NCBI RefSeq assembly: GCF_003327285.1
Contig: NZ_KZ848473.1
Span: forward strand, 682,001-746,000
Direction of reading: 5' to 3'
Length of the DNA: 64,000 nucleotides
DNA from: Microbacterium sorbitolivorans
GTDB lineage: Bacteria; Actinomycetota; Actinomycetes; Actinomycetales; Microbacteriaceae
The notes under the pieces were generated by a model, which saw only the letters and a program-made list of their open reading frames with translations, was not told the DNA's origin and did no database searches. Position 1 is the stretch's first letter. Each line of letters begins with the position of its first letter. The position numbers and the translations under genes are program-made. This document shows, in pieces, positions 43,910-52,529 of this stretch.

Positions 43910-44814
43910 AGCGCGAGCTCCGGTCGATCCGCGAGATCGTATTCGCGAACGACCGATTCGGATCCCGCAAGCACGCGCCGCAGCGTCACCACCGCGCTCG
44001 AGGGCAGCGTGACGATCTCGCGCGGGCGATCCTGAGCGGCGAGCACCAGCTCGACCGGCAGGCCCGTGTGCACGACCGTCACTCCCCCGATCCGGGCGAC
44101 CTCGGCGAGCGTCTGTTCGCACTCGCGGCGGTGCGGCAGATAGACGGCAGGGCCCCCTCGCGCCTGCCGCCTGACCCATGCGACGTATTCGGAACGGTCG
44201 ATCAGCCCGTCGGCGACGCGCGCCGTGCCGAGGATCACCCGTCCCGCCCCGAGGGGCGTCGCGCTCTTGGTGCTGCGCACCCATTCGAACCCGTGGCGCG
44301 ACACCGTCGCGCCGAGGCTGCGCAGCCGCGCCTCTCGCTCGTCACCGAGCGGGAAGGCTGTAAACAGATCGACGGATCCGCGGGCCGCGCGAAGCTGCAC
44401 GAGGTCGAGCGCCAGCGGCGTCACCCGGCGCGCGATGGCGCCCTCGCGGGTCGCGCGCGGCCGGGCGTAGGGCCGGGCGCCCGTGAGTGAGTCGGCGAAC
44501 GCGACCGCGTTCAGCCCGTCGTCGAGGAACGTGATGCGCTTCGGGCGCAGGACCGTCGCGGCCAGGCGAAACTGGCCCGAGAAACCATCGCCGACGAGCC
44601 AGTGCTCGCGCGTGGCGAGCATGCGCCACGGGATCCCGTGAAAGCCCACTTGCTCGCCAAAGAGCGCGCCCCGCGCGGCGGCCTCGTTCGACGTCTGCTC
44701 GACCTGCGCCATCAGCCGGCCGGCCACGTCCACGCGGGTGCCGTGCGCGTGTGCCCACTCGGCCGCGCCGAGAAGTTGCAGCGGCGACTCAACCCACGCA
44801 AGAGGTGACGGCAT
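43906..44814 (-). CDS. Putative sialyl/polysialyltransferase-like glycosyltransferase
   Basis: A 302-residue protein opening WVESPLQLLGAAEWA, the N-terminal strand and loop typical of the PF07388/GT52-type sialyltransferases (TPLQ-like motif). FLDDGLNAV (about 94) and VYLPHRRE (about 231) resemble their DDG and H/P active-site regions. It is the first gene of the cluster and overlaps the NeuA-HAD gene by 4 nt, so its donor is probably the CMP-sugar made there. GGGAG precedes ATG 44814. It has no signal peptide; the acceptor is unknown. Confidence 0.72.
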   Translation of the reverse strand: MPSPLAWVESPLQLLGAAEWAHAHGTRVDVAGRLMAQVEQTSNEAAARGALFGEQVGFHGIPWRMLATREHWLVGDGFSGQFRLAATVLRPKRITFLDDGLNAVAFADSLTGARPYARPRATREGAIARRVTPLALDLVQLRAARGSVDLFTAFPLGDEREARLRSLGATVSRHGFEWVRSTKSATPLGAGRVILGTARVADGLIDRSEYVAWVRRQARGGPAVYLPHRRECEQTLAEVARIGGVTVVHTGLPVELVLAAQDRPREIVTLPSSAVVTLRRVLAGSESVVREYDLADRPELAL

Positions 44815-44931
44815 TCGTGCTCCCGACGAGAAGTTTCCTGGCTTCGGACCACTTTGCGCTCGCGACGTAAACGCGGCCACCCTCAAGGGTGACGTGGAGC
44901 TGAACAGCACATTAAGCGTCGCTCGCTCGCG

Positions 44932-44937
44932 TAGCGT
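44932..44937 (+). promoter_or_regulatory. -10 hexamer of FUSC gene (leaderless type)
   Basis: TAGCGT with 7 nt to ATG 44945. Confidence 0.45.
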
Positions 44938-44944
44938 TGTCTTT

Positions 44945-45979
44945 ATGAAGGTTATGGCCGCGGTCCGCGCCCAGCGGCGCTCGCCGCTGCTGCACATCGT
45001 GAAGTCCACCGTCGCGACCCTCGCCGCGTGGCTCGTGGCCGAGATCCTGATTCCCTCCGGCCCGCCGCCCGTGTTCGCCGCGATCGCCGCGCTGCTCGTC
45101 GTGCAGCCGAGCCTCAACCAATCGCTTTCGAAGGGCATCGAGCGCTCGATCGGCGTGCTCGTCGGCGTGATCATCGCCTCGATGCTCGCGCTCGTCCTCG
45201 GCACCTCGTCGTGGGTCGTGCTGCTCGCGATCGTCATCGCGCTCATCGGCTCGTGGGCGATCAAGATGACGCCGGCGACGACCAACCAGGTCGGCATCAG
45301 CGCCTTGCTCGTCATCGCGCTGGGCGCCGATACCCCCGACTACGCGCTCATGCGCGTGCTCGAGACCGCGCTTGGCGCCGCCATCGGCTTCAGCGTGAAC
45401 CTCGCGCTCGTGCCGCCCATCGCGGTCGCGCCCGCGCACGCGAAGCTCGACTCGCTCGGCGCCGAGATCGCCGCCACGATGGATCGGCTCGCGGGCGCCC
45501 TCGAGGCCCCGCAGACCCCCGCCCAGCGCGAGGAGCTCCTCCTCACGGCGCGTCTCCTCCGCCCCATGCGCGATCAGACCGAGCTCGCGATCGACGCGGC
45601 CGCCGACTCGCTCGCGCTCAACCCGCGTAGCCGGCGCCACCGCGGCGAGCTCACGGAGGTGCGCGCGCTGTTGACGCGCTTCTCCCCCGTCGTCACGCAG
45701 GTGCTCGGCATGACGCGCGCGTTCTACGACCGCTACGACGACGACGTCTACCGCGAGAGCGCCGTCATCGGCATCGCCGAGCAGCTCCGGCGCGCCGCTC
45801 ACGACGTGCGCCTGGCGCTGCGCCAGACCGGCACGGCTGCGGAACCGGCCGAGACGACGACCCTCCCGGCGCTCACGCGCCCGTACACGATCGCGGCGCC
45901 GACGGGCGACCACTGGATCCTCATCGGCGCGCTGCTCGAAGACCTCCGCCGGATCCACGAGGAACTCGTCGAGGCGTAG
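44945..45979 (+). CDS. FUSC/aromatic acid exporter family membrane protein
   Basis: A 344-residue protein with six hydrophobic segments in the first half (about residues 18-160), including the FUSC-type signature AAWLVAEILIP...FAAIAALLVVQPSLNQSL, then a helical cytosolic half. Related proteins (DUF939, YgaH/ArAE) are thought to export aromatic acids or be envelope-linked. No partner gene is seen. ATG 44945 is chosen; the longer frame lacks conserved sequence. It is divergent from the nonulosonic-acid cluster and convergent with aroE across a palindrome. Confidence 0.83.
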   Translation: MKVMAAVRAQRRSPLLHIVKSTVATLAAWLVAEILIPSGPPPVFAAIAALLVVQPSLNQSLSKGIERSIGVLVGVIIASMLALVLGTSSWVVLLAIVIALIGSWAIKMTPATTNQVGISALLVIALGADTPDYALMRVLETALGAAIGFSVNLALVPPIAVAPAHAKLDSLGAEIAATMDRLAGALEAPQTPAQREELLLTARLLRPMRDQTELAIDAAADSLALNPRSRRHRGELTEVRALLTRFSPVVTQVLGMTRAFYDRYDDDVYRESAVIGIAEQLRRAAHDVRLALRQTGTAAEPAETTTLPALTRPYTIAAPTGDHWILIGALLEDLRRIHEELVEA

Positions 45980-45997
45980 CCCCGCCCACGCCCCTCT

Positions 45998-46077
45998 CCC
46001 CCGCGAAAGAACAAGCTTTTCGCGAGCGCCTACGTTATTTCATGTGCGCTCGGGTAATTCTTGTGCGTTCGGTGGGG
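45998..46077. repeat. Long palindromic element, copy B
   Basis: Arms CCCCGCGAAAGAACAAGC and CTTGTGCGTTCGGTGGGG pair imperfectly around a loop containing CGCCTACGTTATTTC. That loop is the reverse complement of the loop in the copy at 40603-40682, so the two copies are in opposite orientation. It lies between the convergent FUSC and aroE genes. Confidence 0.85.
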
Positions 46078-46095
46078 GTGGCGCGGCGCGGCGCG

Positions 46096-46899
46096 TCAGG
46101 CCAGGGCCGCGCGCATCGCCGCGATGACCGCGGGCTCGTCCGGCAGCTCGGCCTGCGGGTCGCCGTTCACGAACACGCGGACCTGAATCACGGCCTGGTG
46201 CAGCAACATCGCGAGGCCGTGGTGCGTGGTGCCCGGCCAGGCCTCCGCAAGCGAGGTCGGCCACGGGCTGTACGCGACGTCGAAGAGGGTGCCGCCGAGC
46301 TCGCCGAGACGCGCCGCAACCCGCGGATCCAGTTCGGTGCCGCCCGGCAGGGTCGCGATCGTGAGGTCGACGGATCCCGTGGGGGCGTCGAACGGCGCGA
46401 CCGTCACGGGGACGCCCGCCCGCTCGCCGAGCCCGACGAGCGGCGCGGCCGCCTCAGGGCGGCGCGCGACGACCTCGACGCCCTCCGCCCGAAGCTCCGA
46501 GAGCGCGACGATCGCCGACGTCGTCGTCGCTCCCGCGCCGACGATGCGCACGCGGCGCGCGGATCCGGATCCGATCTCGTCGAGCGCGCGGGCGAGGCCG
46601 CCCACGTCGGTGTTGAAGCCCGCGACCTCGGCCCCGCCGAAGAACAGCGTGTTGGCGACGCCCGTGAGCTCCGCCCAGCGGTCGCGGCGCGCGGCCGCCT
46701 CAAAAGCGTGCGACTTCAGGGGGTAGGTCAGGGCCAAGCCACGCACCCCGCCGGCCTCGAGCGACCCCGCGAAGGTCTCACCCGAGACCTCGCGGCGGTC
46801 GAACGTCCAGTCGAGCCCCAGCGCGCGGTACGCCGCCAGGTGGAGCTGCGGCGATCTGCTGTGCGAGATCGGCGAGCCCCAGACCTCGAGGTGCGTCAT
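46096..46899 (-). CDS. aroE: Shikimate dehydrogenase
   Basis: A 267-residue AroE. The substrate site is visible as WGSPISHSRSPQLHLAAY (about 7-24) and LTYPLK with the catalytic Lys (about 62). GAGATTTSAIVAL is the NADP-binding glycine-rich loop. It reduces 3-dehydroshikimate in chorismate synthesis. ATG 46899 overlaps the mltG stop (ATGA). Usual actinobacterial neighbours alaS-ruvX-mltG-aroE are kept in order. Confidence 0.95.
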   Translation of the reverse strand: MTHLEVWGSPISHSRSPQLHLAAYRALGLDWTFDRREVSGETFAGSLEAGGVRGLALTYPLKSHAFEAAARRDRWAELTGVANTLFFGGAEVAGFNTDVGGLARALDEIGSGSARRVRIVGAGATTTSAIVALSELRAEGVEVVARRPEAAAPLVGLGERAGVPVTVAPFDAPTGSVDLTIATLPGGTELDPRVAARLGELGGTLFDVAYSPWPTSLAEAWPGTTHHGLAMLLHQAVIQVRVFVNGDPQAELPDEPAVIAAMRAALA

Positions 46900-48389
46900 G
46901 CACACCCCGCGTTGTCGGGGTTGTCGGCGCACCAGGTGCGAAGCTCCGCGACGTTCTGCTCGTGTTCCTCGAGCGTCGCGGCAAACTTCGTCTCGCCCGT
47001 GTCGAGGTTGACGGTCGTGAAGTACAGCCAGTCGCCGTTATCGGGGTGCATCGCGGCCTCGATGGCGTCGTCGCCCGGGTTGGCGATCGGCGTCGCGGGC
47101 AGGCCCGTGATCACGTAGGTGTTCCACGCATTGTCGTCGGCGAGTGCCTCCGCCGAGGTGAACACGCTGCCCGAGTGGATCTCGCCGTAGCCGTACTGCG
47201 CCGTCGAGTCCATCTGCAGCATCATGTCGATGTCGAGGCGGTTCTCGATGACGCGCGACACCTTGCCGAACTCGCCCGCGGGCGCCTCGCGCTCGATGAT
47301 CGAGGCGATGGTCAGCACGCGCTCCTCGTCGCCCTCGGCGACGCCCGCCTTCGCGAGCGACTCGCGGGTGCGGTCGACCATGCCCTGGATGACCTCGGTG
47401 ATGTCAGTCCCCGGCGTGTAGTCGTAGCTCGTCGGGAACAGCCAGCCCTCGAGCGTGTCGGCGTCGACGCCGTAGGCCGACGGATCCTCGACCGCCGCGC
47501 GCACGTCGTCCTCGGAGATCTCGAGCGCCGAGGCGATCACGGGAATGATCTGCTCGACCGAGTATCCCTCGGGGAAGGCGATTCCGGGAAGTTTGGATGC
47601 CGGATCCTGCAGCGCCGAGAGCGCGGCCCCGGCCGTCATCTTCTGCTGCAGCTGGTAGACGCCCGGCACGAAGTTCGGGTTCTGCTGGATGTCGACGAGC
47701 ATGTCATAGAAGACGCCTGGCGTAAGCGTGACGCCCGCGTCGTTGAGCTTCTCCGAGATCTCCCAGCCGGTGTCGCCCGACTCAATGAGAATCGTCGCCT
47801 CGCCGGTCGCGAGCCCCGACTCGTAGTCGGTCGGCTCGGCGTTCCAGCCGAAGAAGTCCGCAAGGGGGCCCTCGGCGCGCTGCGCGAGCCAGTAGCCGCC
47901 GAAGGCGAGGCCCGCGATGAGCGCGAGGATGATCAGGATGATCACGATCGCGCCGCGGCGGCGACGCTTGGGACCGGTCACGTGATTGCCGGTCGTGAGG
48001 AGCGAGTCGAGCTCGCCCGAAGAGTGCGCGTCCTCCGCCGCGAACGAGCCGATGCTCGTCTTGACGGTCGCGGGCTCGCGCTCGGACGCCGCGGGCGCCT
48101 GGGCGCGCGTCTCCCGCGGCGCGGGCGCGCGCGTCGGTTCCTCACGACGCTGGGGCTGGCGCGTCTGTTGCACGCCGATAAACGGATCCGCGGATGCCGC
48201 GGGGCGCTCGGACACGAACGGATCCGAGGTGGTTTCGGGGGCGGGCTCGCCATGTACCGGCGTGCCGCCGGTCACGAATGGGTGCTCTTCGCTGGCCGCT
48301 GCCTCGGCTTCGGCCCACTCGCGGGCGCGCAACTCACGGAGCTCACGCCGGGTCAGGCCCGTGCCTTCGGGGGAATCAGGCTGGGTCAT
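46896..48389 (-). CDS. mltG: Endolytic murein transglycosylase MltG
   Basis: A 497-residue YceG/MltG. A long, charged, Pro-rich cytosolic N-terminus (1 to about 140), a membrane helix (IVIILIILALIAGLAFGGYWL, about 147-167), then the extracellular LysM-like and YceG catalytic domain with LTIASIIEREA carrying the catalytic Glu and GLPATPIANPG. It cleaves nascent glycan strands to end their growth. The actinobacterial N-terminal extension explains the length. ATG 48389 lies 10 nt after ruvX. Confidence 0.93.
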   Translation of the reverse strand: MTQPDSPEGTGLTRRELRELRAREWAEAEAAASEEHPFVTGGTPVHGEPAPETTSDPFVSERPAASADPFIGVQQTRQPQRREEPTRAPAPRETRAQAPAASEREPATVKTSIGSFAAEDAHSSGELDSLLTTGNHVTGPKRRRRGAIVIILIILALIAGLAFGGYWLAQRAEGPLADFFGWNAEPTDYESGLATGEATILIESGDTGWEISEKLNDAGVTLTPGVFYDMLVDIQQNPNFVPGVYQLQQKMTAGAALSALQDPASKLPGIAFPEGYSVEQIIPVIASALEISEDDVRAAVEDPSAYGVDADTLEGWLFPTSYDYTPGTDITEVIQGMVDRTRESLAKAGVAEGDEERVLTIASIIEREAPAGEFGKVSRVIENRLDIDMMLQMDSTAQYGYGEIHSGSVFTSAEALADDNAWNTYVITGLPATPIANPGDDAIEAAMHPDNGDWLYFTTVNLDTGETKFAATLEEHEQNVAELRTWCADNPDNAGCA

Positions 48390-48399
48390 TTCGGCTACA

Positions 48400-48864
48400 T
48401 TACTCCAGATCGAGCACGAATCCTGGTGCGGAACCTGTGCTCTTCTCGGTGTCGACGGCATGTTGCAGGAACACGACGGCGGCGATCTGGTCGACAATCC
48501 CGCGAGATTTCTTCTGCGATCGGCCCGATTGGCGAAGCGCCGTGTGCGCGGTGACGGTGCTCAGGCGCTCGTCGACCATCCGGATCCCGGTGCCGGGAAG
48601 CGCGCGACCCAGCTCGGCCGCGAACTCGCGCGCGTCGGCCGTCGACGGGGTGTCGTCGCCCTGCATGTTGAGGGGCAGGCCGACGACGAGCTCGATCGGG
48701 CCGTACTCGGCGGCGATCGCCGCGATGCGGGCGATCGATGCCTCGTCGCGCGGCACCGTCTCGACGGGAACCGCGAGCATGCCATCGGGATCGACGCGGG
48801 CAACGCCCACGCGGGCCTTCCCCACGTCGATCCCGAGGCGAACGCCTCGACGGAAGTCGCTCAC
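48400..48864 (-). CDS. ruvX: Holliday junction resolvase-like RuvX (YqgF)
   Basis: A 154-residue RNase H-like nuclease. The first catalytic Asp lies in RLGIDVGKARVGVA (about residue 12), with VVGLPLNMQG and the second acidic motif MVDERLSTVTA, then KSRGIVDQIAAVVFLQ. Implicated in pre-16S rRNA 5' processing and recombination. Start overlaps alaS by 4 nt; it is the second gene of the alaS operon. Confidence 0.95.
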   Translation of the reverse strand: MSDFRRGVRLGIDVGKARVGVARVDPDGMLAVPVETVPRDEASIARIAAIAAEYGPIELVVGLPLNMQGDDTPSTADAREFAAELGRALPGTGIRMVDERLSTVTAHTALRQSGRSQKKSRGIVDQIAAVVFLQHAVDTEKSTGSAPGFVLDLE

Positions 48865-51521
48865 GCGGCCTCGATGGCGGTCCGCACTGCCTCGAGGGCC
48901 GCGTCGACCTTCGAGGCGTCCTGTCCGCCGCCCTGGGCGAAGTCGGGCTTGCCGCCACCGCCACCGCCGAGCACGCCGGTCGCAATCTTCACGAGCGCAC
49001 CCGCCTGCACGCCGGCCTCGCGGGCCCGCTCGGTGGTGCCGACCGCGACGATCGGGCGACCGCCCGCGACACCAACGAGGGCGACGACGGCGGGCTCCGA
49101 TGCCAGGCGCTCGCGCACCTGGGTGACGAGCGCGCGAACGTCGTCGGCGGATCCGATCTCGCCGAGCGACTCGGCGACGAGCTGAACCCGGCCGACGGTC
49201 GTCGCCGATGCCGCGAGGCTCGGAACGCGCTGCTGCAGTTCCTTCGCCTCGAACTGGGCGATCTGCTTCTCGGCGCGCTTCAGGTTGGCGCTGAGCTCGG
49301 CGATGCGCTCGGCGAGCTTGTCCTTCGGCGTCTTCAGCGCGCTCGTGAGTTCGTTCACGAGGCGACGCTCGGTCGTGAGCTCGCGGAACGCGTCGATGCC
49401 GACGAGGGCCTCGACGCGGCGGTTCGACGCGCCGACCGACGACTCGCCCGTCAGCGAGATCAGGCCAATCTCGCTCGAGCGGCCAACGTGCGTGCCACCG
49501 CAGAGCTCGCGCGACCAGGGACCGCCGATGTCGACCATGCGCACGGTCTCGCCGTACTTCTCGCCGAAGAGCGCCATCGCGCCCGCGGCCTTTGCGTCAT
49601 CGAGGCTCATGATTCGCGTCGAGACCTCGAGGTTGTCTGAGATGGCGTTGTTTGCGATCTCTTCGATCTCGGTCTTCGTCTCGGCCGACAACGCCTGGCC
49701 CCAGGCGAAGTCGAAGCGCATGTAGCCTGCGCGGTTCAGCGAACCGGCCTGCGTCGCGCCCGAGCCGAGCGTGTCGCGGAGCGCCGCGTGCACGAGGTGC
49801 GTCGCGGAGTGCGCTGCCTGCGCGCGGCGGCGGTTCTCGCCGTCGACGATGGTCGTCGCCGCGTCGCCCACGGCGACCTCGCCGGAGTGGACCGTCACGG
49901 TGTGGCTGATGAGGCCCGGGACCGGGCGCTGCACGTCGAGCACGTCGAGCTCGAAGCCGTTGCCCACGATCGCGCCCTTATCGGCGACCTGGCCACCCGA
50001 CTCGGCGTAGAGGGTCGTCTCGGGCAGGATCACCTCGGCGACCTGACCGGCCGTCGCGCGGTCGGCGGGGACGCCGTCGACGATGAGGCCGAGAACGCGC
50101 GTCTCGGTCTGCAGCGCGTCGTAGCCGAGGAAGCTCGTCTCGCCCGCGCCGCGGAACTCGCGGTACACGCTGAGGTCGGCGATCTGGCGCTTGCGCGACC
50201 GAGCGTCTTCCTTCGCGCGCTCGCGCTGGGCCTTCATGAGCGAGTCGAAGCCGTCGCGGTCGACGCCGAGGCCGGCCTCCTCGGCGATCTCGAGCGTGAG
50301 GTCGATCGGGAAGCCGTAGGTGTCGTGCAGCAGGAAGGCCTGGTCGCCGGCGAGCTTGTCGGATCCGGCGGTCTTCGTCTTCTCGACCGCCGTGTCGAGG
50401 ATCGTGGATCCGGCGGTGAGGGTGCGCAGGAAGGTCTCTTCCTCCGCGAAGGCGTAGCTCGACAGGCGCTGCCAGTCGGTCTCGAGCTCGGGGTAGCCCG
50501 CCTTCATCGCGTCGCGCGACGCGGCGAACAGCTCGGGGAACGTCGCCTCCTCGACGCCCAGCAGGCGCATCGAGCGCACCGTGCGTCGCATGAGGCGGCG
50601 GAGGATGTAGCCGCGGCCCTCGTTCGAGGGCGTGACGCCGTCGCTCAGCAGCATGAGCGAGGAGCGCACGTGGTCGGCGATGACCCGGAAACGCACGTCG
50701 TCTTCGTGGTTCTTGCCGTACGTGCGGCCCGAGAGCTCCACCGCGCGGTCGAGGACCGGACGCACCTGGTCGGTCTCGTACATGTTCTCGACGCCCTGCT
50801 TGAGGAACGCGACGCGCTCGAGGCCCATGCCGGTGTCGATGTTCTTCTGCGGAAGCTCGCCGACGATGTCGAACTCGGTCTTGCCGCGCACGTTGTCGAT
50901 CGCGTACTGCATGAAGACGAGGTTCCAGATCTCGAGGAACCGGTTGTCGTCGACCGCGGGGCCGCCGTCCTGGCCGTACTTCGGGCCGCGGTCGAAGTAG
51001 ATCTCCGAGCAGGGGCCCGCGGGGCCGGGCTGGCCCGTCGTCCAGTAGTTGTCCTCGCGGCCCAGCCGCTGGATCCGGTTTGCGGGTAGGCCCGCGACCG
51101 AACGCCACAGCTGCTCGGCCTCGTCGTCGTCCTCGTAGACCGTGACCCAGAGATCCTTCTCATCGAAGCCGAGGCCGCCGTCGGCCTCGCTGCTCGTCAG
51201 GAGCTCCCAGGCGTACGAGATGGCGCCTTCCTTGAAGTAGTCGCCGAACGACCAGTTGCCCATCATCTGGAAGAAGGTTCCGTGACGGGCGGTTTTGCCG
51301 ACTTCCTCGATGTCGTTCGTGCGGATGCACTTCTGCAGATCGGCCGCGGCCTTGTACGGCGCGGGGACGACGCCCGTGAGGTACGGGATGAACGGCACCA
51401 TGCCGGCGATCGTGAACATGATCGAGGGGTCGTCGCTCACCAGCGACGCCGACGGCACGATCTCGTGATCCTTCGAACGGAAGAAGTCGAGGTAGCGGTT
51501 GGCGATCTCCGCGGTCTTCAT
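48861..51521 (-). CDS. alaS: Alanyl-tRNA synthetase
   Basis: An 886-residue class II synthetase. N-terminal aminoacylation domain (MKTAEIANRYLDFF, with the class II motifs over the first 240 residues), editing domain with HSATHLVHAAL and the CGGTHVG metal site, and a C-terminal DHHA1/C-Ala domain ending in a glycine-rich stretch (VLGGGGGGKPDFAQGGGQD). It charges tRNA-Ala. ATG 51521 follows the small membrane-protein gene by 32 nt; no other start fits. Confidence 0.97.
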   Translation of the reverse strand: MKTAEIANRYLDFFRSKDHEIVPSASLVSDDPSIMFTIAGMVPFIPYLTGVVPAPYKAAADLQKCIRTNDIEEVGKTARHGTFFQMMGNWSFGDYFKEGAISYAWELLTSSEADGGLGFDEKDLWVTVYEDDDEAEQLWRSVAGLPANRIQRLGREDNYWTTGQPGPAGPCSEIYFDRGPKYGQDGGPAVDDNRFLEIWNLVFMQYAIDNVRGKTEFDIVGELPQKNIDTGMGLERVAFLKQGVENMYETDQVRPVLDRAVELSGRTYGKNHEDDVRFRVIADHVRSSLMLLSDGVTPSNEGRGYILRRLMRRTVRSMRLLGVEEATFPELFAASRDAMKAGYPELETDWQRLSSYAFAEEETFLRTLTAGSTILDTAVEKTKTAGSDKLAGDQAFLLHDTYGFPIDLTLEIAEEAGLGVDRDGFDSLMKAQRERAKEDARSRKRQIADLSVYREFRGAGETSFLGYDALQTETRVLGLIVDGVPADRATAGQVAEVILPETTLYAESGGQVADKGAIVGNGFELDVLDVQRPVPGLISHTVTVHSGEVAVGDAATTIVDGENRRRAQAAHSATHLVHAALRDTLGSGATQAGSLNRAGYMRFDFAWGQALSAETKTEIEEIANNAISDNLEVSTRIMSLDDAKAAGAMALFGEKYGETVRMVDIGGPWSRELCGGTHVGRSSEIGLISLTGESSVGASNRRVEALVGIDAFRELTTERRLVNELTSALKTPKDKLAERIAELSANLKRAEKQIAQFEAKELQQRVPSLAASATTVGRVQLVAESLGEIGSADDVRALVTQVRERLASEPAVVALVGVAGGRPIVAVGTTERAREAGVQAGALVKIATGVLGGGGGGKPDFAQGGGQDASKVDAALEAVRTAIEAA

Positions 51522-51553
51522 ATGAGGGGGGTGTCCTTTTTCGAAGGGAAAAC

Positions 51554-51733
51554 TTACTGCGCGCTCTCGCGCTCGACCTCGGCACGGTAGGCGTCGGTCA
51601 GCGCGCCCGTGAAGTCGTTCACACGGGCGTCGATCGAGGCGAGCAGCTCGTGACCCCGCGGATCCTTATTCATGAAGTGCGCGGCAACGAACCCGCCGAT
51701 GATACCGAGCAGGAACCAGACCACGTTCTTCAT
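51554..51733 (-). CDS. Small single-span membrane protein upstream of alaS
   Basis: A 59-residue protein with an N-terminal membrane helix (NVVWFLLGIIGGFVAAHFM) followed by an amphipathic charged tail (DARVNDFTGALTDAYRAEVE). Similar short proteins often precede alaS in Micrococcales; function unknown. ATG 51733 has GGAG 6 nt upstream. A minus-strand TAGGAT at 51773-51768 could be its -10. The longer open frame upstream is not conserved-looking. Confidence 0.75.
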   Translation of the reverse strand: MKNVVWFLLGIIGGFVAAHFMNKDPRGHELLASIDARVNDFTGALTDAYRAEVERESAQ

Positions 51734-51841
51734 GTCATCTCCAGAGGTCGCGAGCAGACGTCGTTCCATCCTATGCCGTGCGCGTGAGGGAATCACGCTG
51801 ATCCGCCTCGTGTGGTGATCGGGCGCCGCCCGCCGCGACCG

Positions 51842-51847
51842 TAGGCT
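51842..51847 (+). promoter_or_regulatory. -10 hexamer of PemK-like gene (leaderless type)
   Basis: TAGGCT with 6 nt to ATG 51854; GGAGGA directly abuts the ATG and is too close to act as a normal ribosome binding site. Confidence 0.45.
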
Positions 51848-51853
51848 GGAGGA

Positions 51854-52441
51854 ATGGCGAAGAATTTCTTCTGGAAGGTCGTCGAATTCGGCATCGACGC
51901 GCTGCTCGGATCCGATAGCGCGAAGCGCGGCCGGCGCACGTCGTCGAAACCCTCGGTTAAGCCGTCAGCGAAGCCCGCCTCGACGCAGCCCCCGCACGCC
52001 GAGGCGATGGACGGCCAGTTCGGCACGACGGCCACGATCGAGGTGGATCCGAGCGCCGCGAAGAACGTGCGCCTCGAGTACGCGCCGAAGTCGGACGGCC
52101 ACCCCGACGCGGGCGAGATCGTCTGGACGTGGGTTCCGTATGCCGAGAACGACGGGCGGGGCAAGGACCGCCCCGTGCTCGTCATCGCGCGGCACACGAA
52201 GGACCGCGTCTACGCCGTGAAGCTCACCAGCAAGGACAAGCATGGCCGCGACGACCGCCTCGGCATCGGATCCGGTTCCTGGGACTCGAGCGGCCGCCCC
52301 TCGTGGGTCGACATCGACCAGCTCTACAGCGTGCACCACGACGGGCTGCGACGCGAGGCCGCCGCGCTCGACATCGAGAGGTTCACGCGGGTCGCCGCGG
52401 CGCTGCAGTCGCAGTTCGGCTGGAAGACCGCCAAGGGTTAG
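51854..52441 (+). CDS. Orphan PemK/MazF-type protein with N-terminal extension
   Basis: A 195-residue protein. The first 70 residues are a lead-in (KNFFWKVVEFGIDALLGS, then a Ser/Lys/Pro-rich linker). The SH3-like PemK/MazF fold follows (EIVWTWVPYAENDGRGKDRPVLVIAR and VKLTSK). Classical MazF toxins are about 110 residues and have an antitoxin gene upstream; none is seen on either side. It is a single leaderless gene between alaS-operon and rpsD units, so it may be a housekeeping RNase-like relative rather than an active toxin. Confidence 0.8.
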   Translation: MAKNFFWKVVEFGIDALLGSDSAKRGRRTSSKPSVKPSAKPASTQPPHAEAMDGQFGTTATIEVDPSAAKNVRLEYAPKSDGHPDAGEIVWTWVPYAENDGRGKDRPVLVIARHTKDRVYAVKLTSKDKHGRDDRLGIGSGSWDSSGRPSWVDIDQLYSVHHDGLRREAAALDIERFTRVAAALQSQFGWKTAKG

Positions 52442-52454
52442 GCGTCACGAGACT

Positions 52455-52515
52455 CGGAGAAATCACGAGACTCGGGCCCTGCGCCGAGATTCCTCCGAGT
52501 CTCGTGATTTCTCCG
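52455..52515. repeat. Perfect 21-bp inverted repeat between PemK-like gene and rpsD
   Basis: Arms 52455-52475 and 52495-52515 are perfectly complementary (cores CGGAGAAATCACGAG and CTCGTGATTTCTCCG) around a 19-nt loop. A direct repeat CACGAGACTCGG overlaps the left arm. It lies 14 bp after the PemK-like stop and before the rpsD terminator, at a convergent junction. Confidence 0.9.
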
Positions 52516-52529
52516 ACTTCCGTGCACGC

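Noticed and set aside
40687..44814. Pseudaminic or legionaminic acid pathway
   Set aside because: None of the dehydratase, aminotransferase, acetyltransferase or epimerase genes of those pathways is present in the window.
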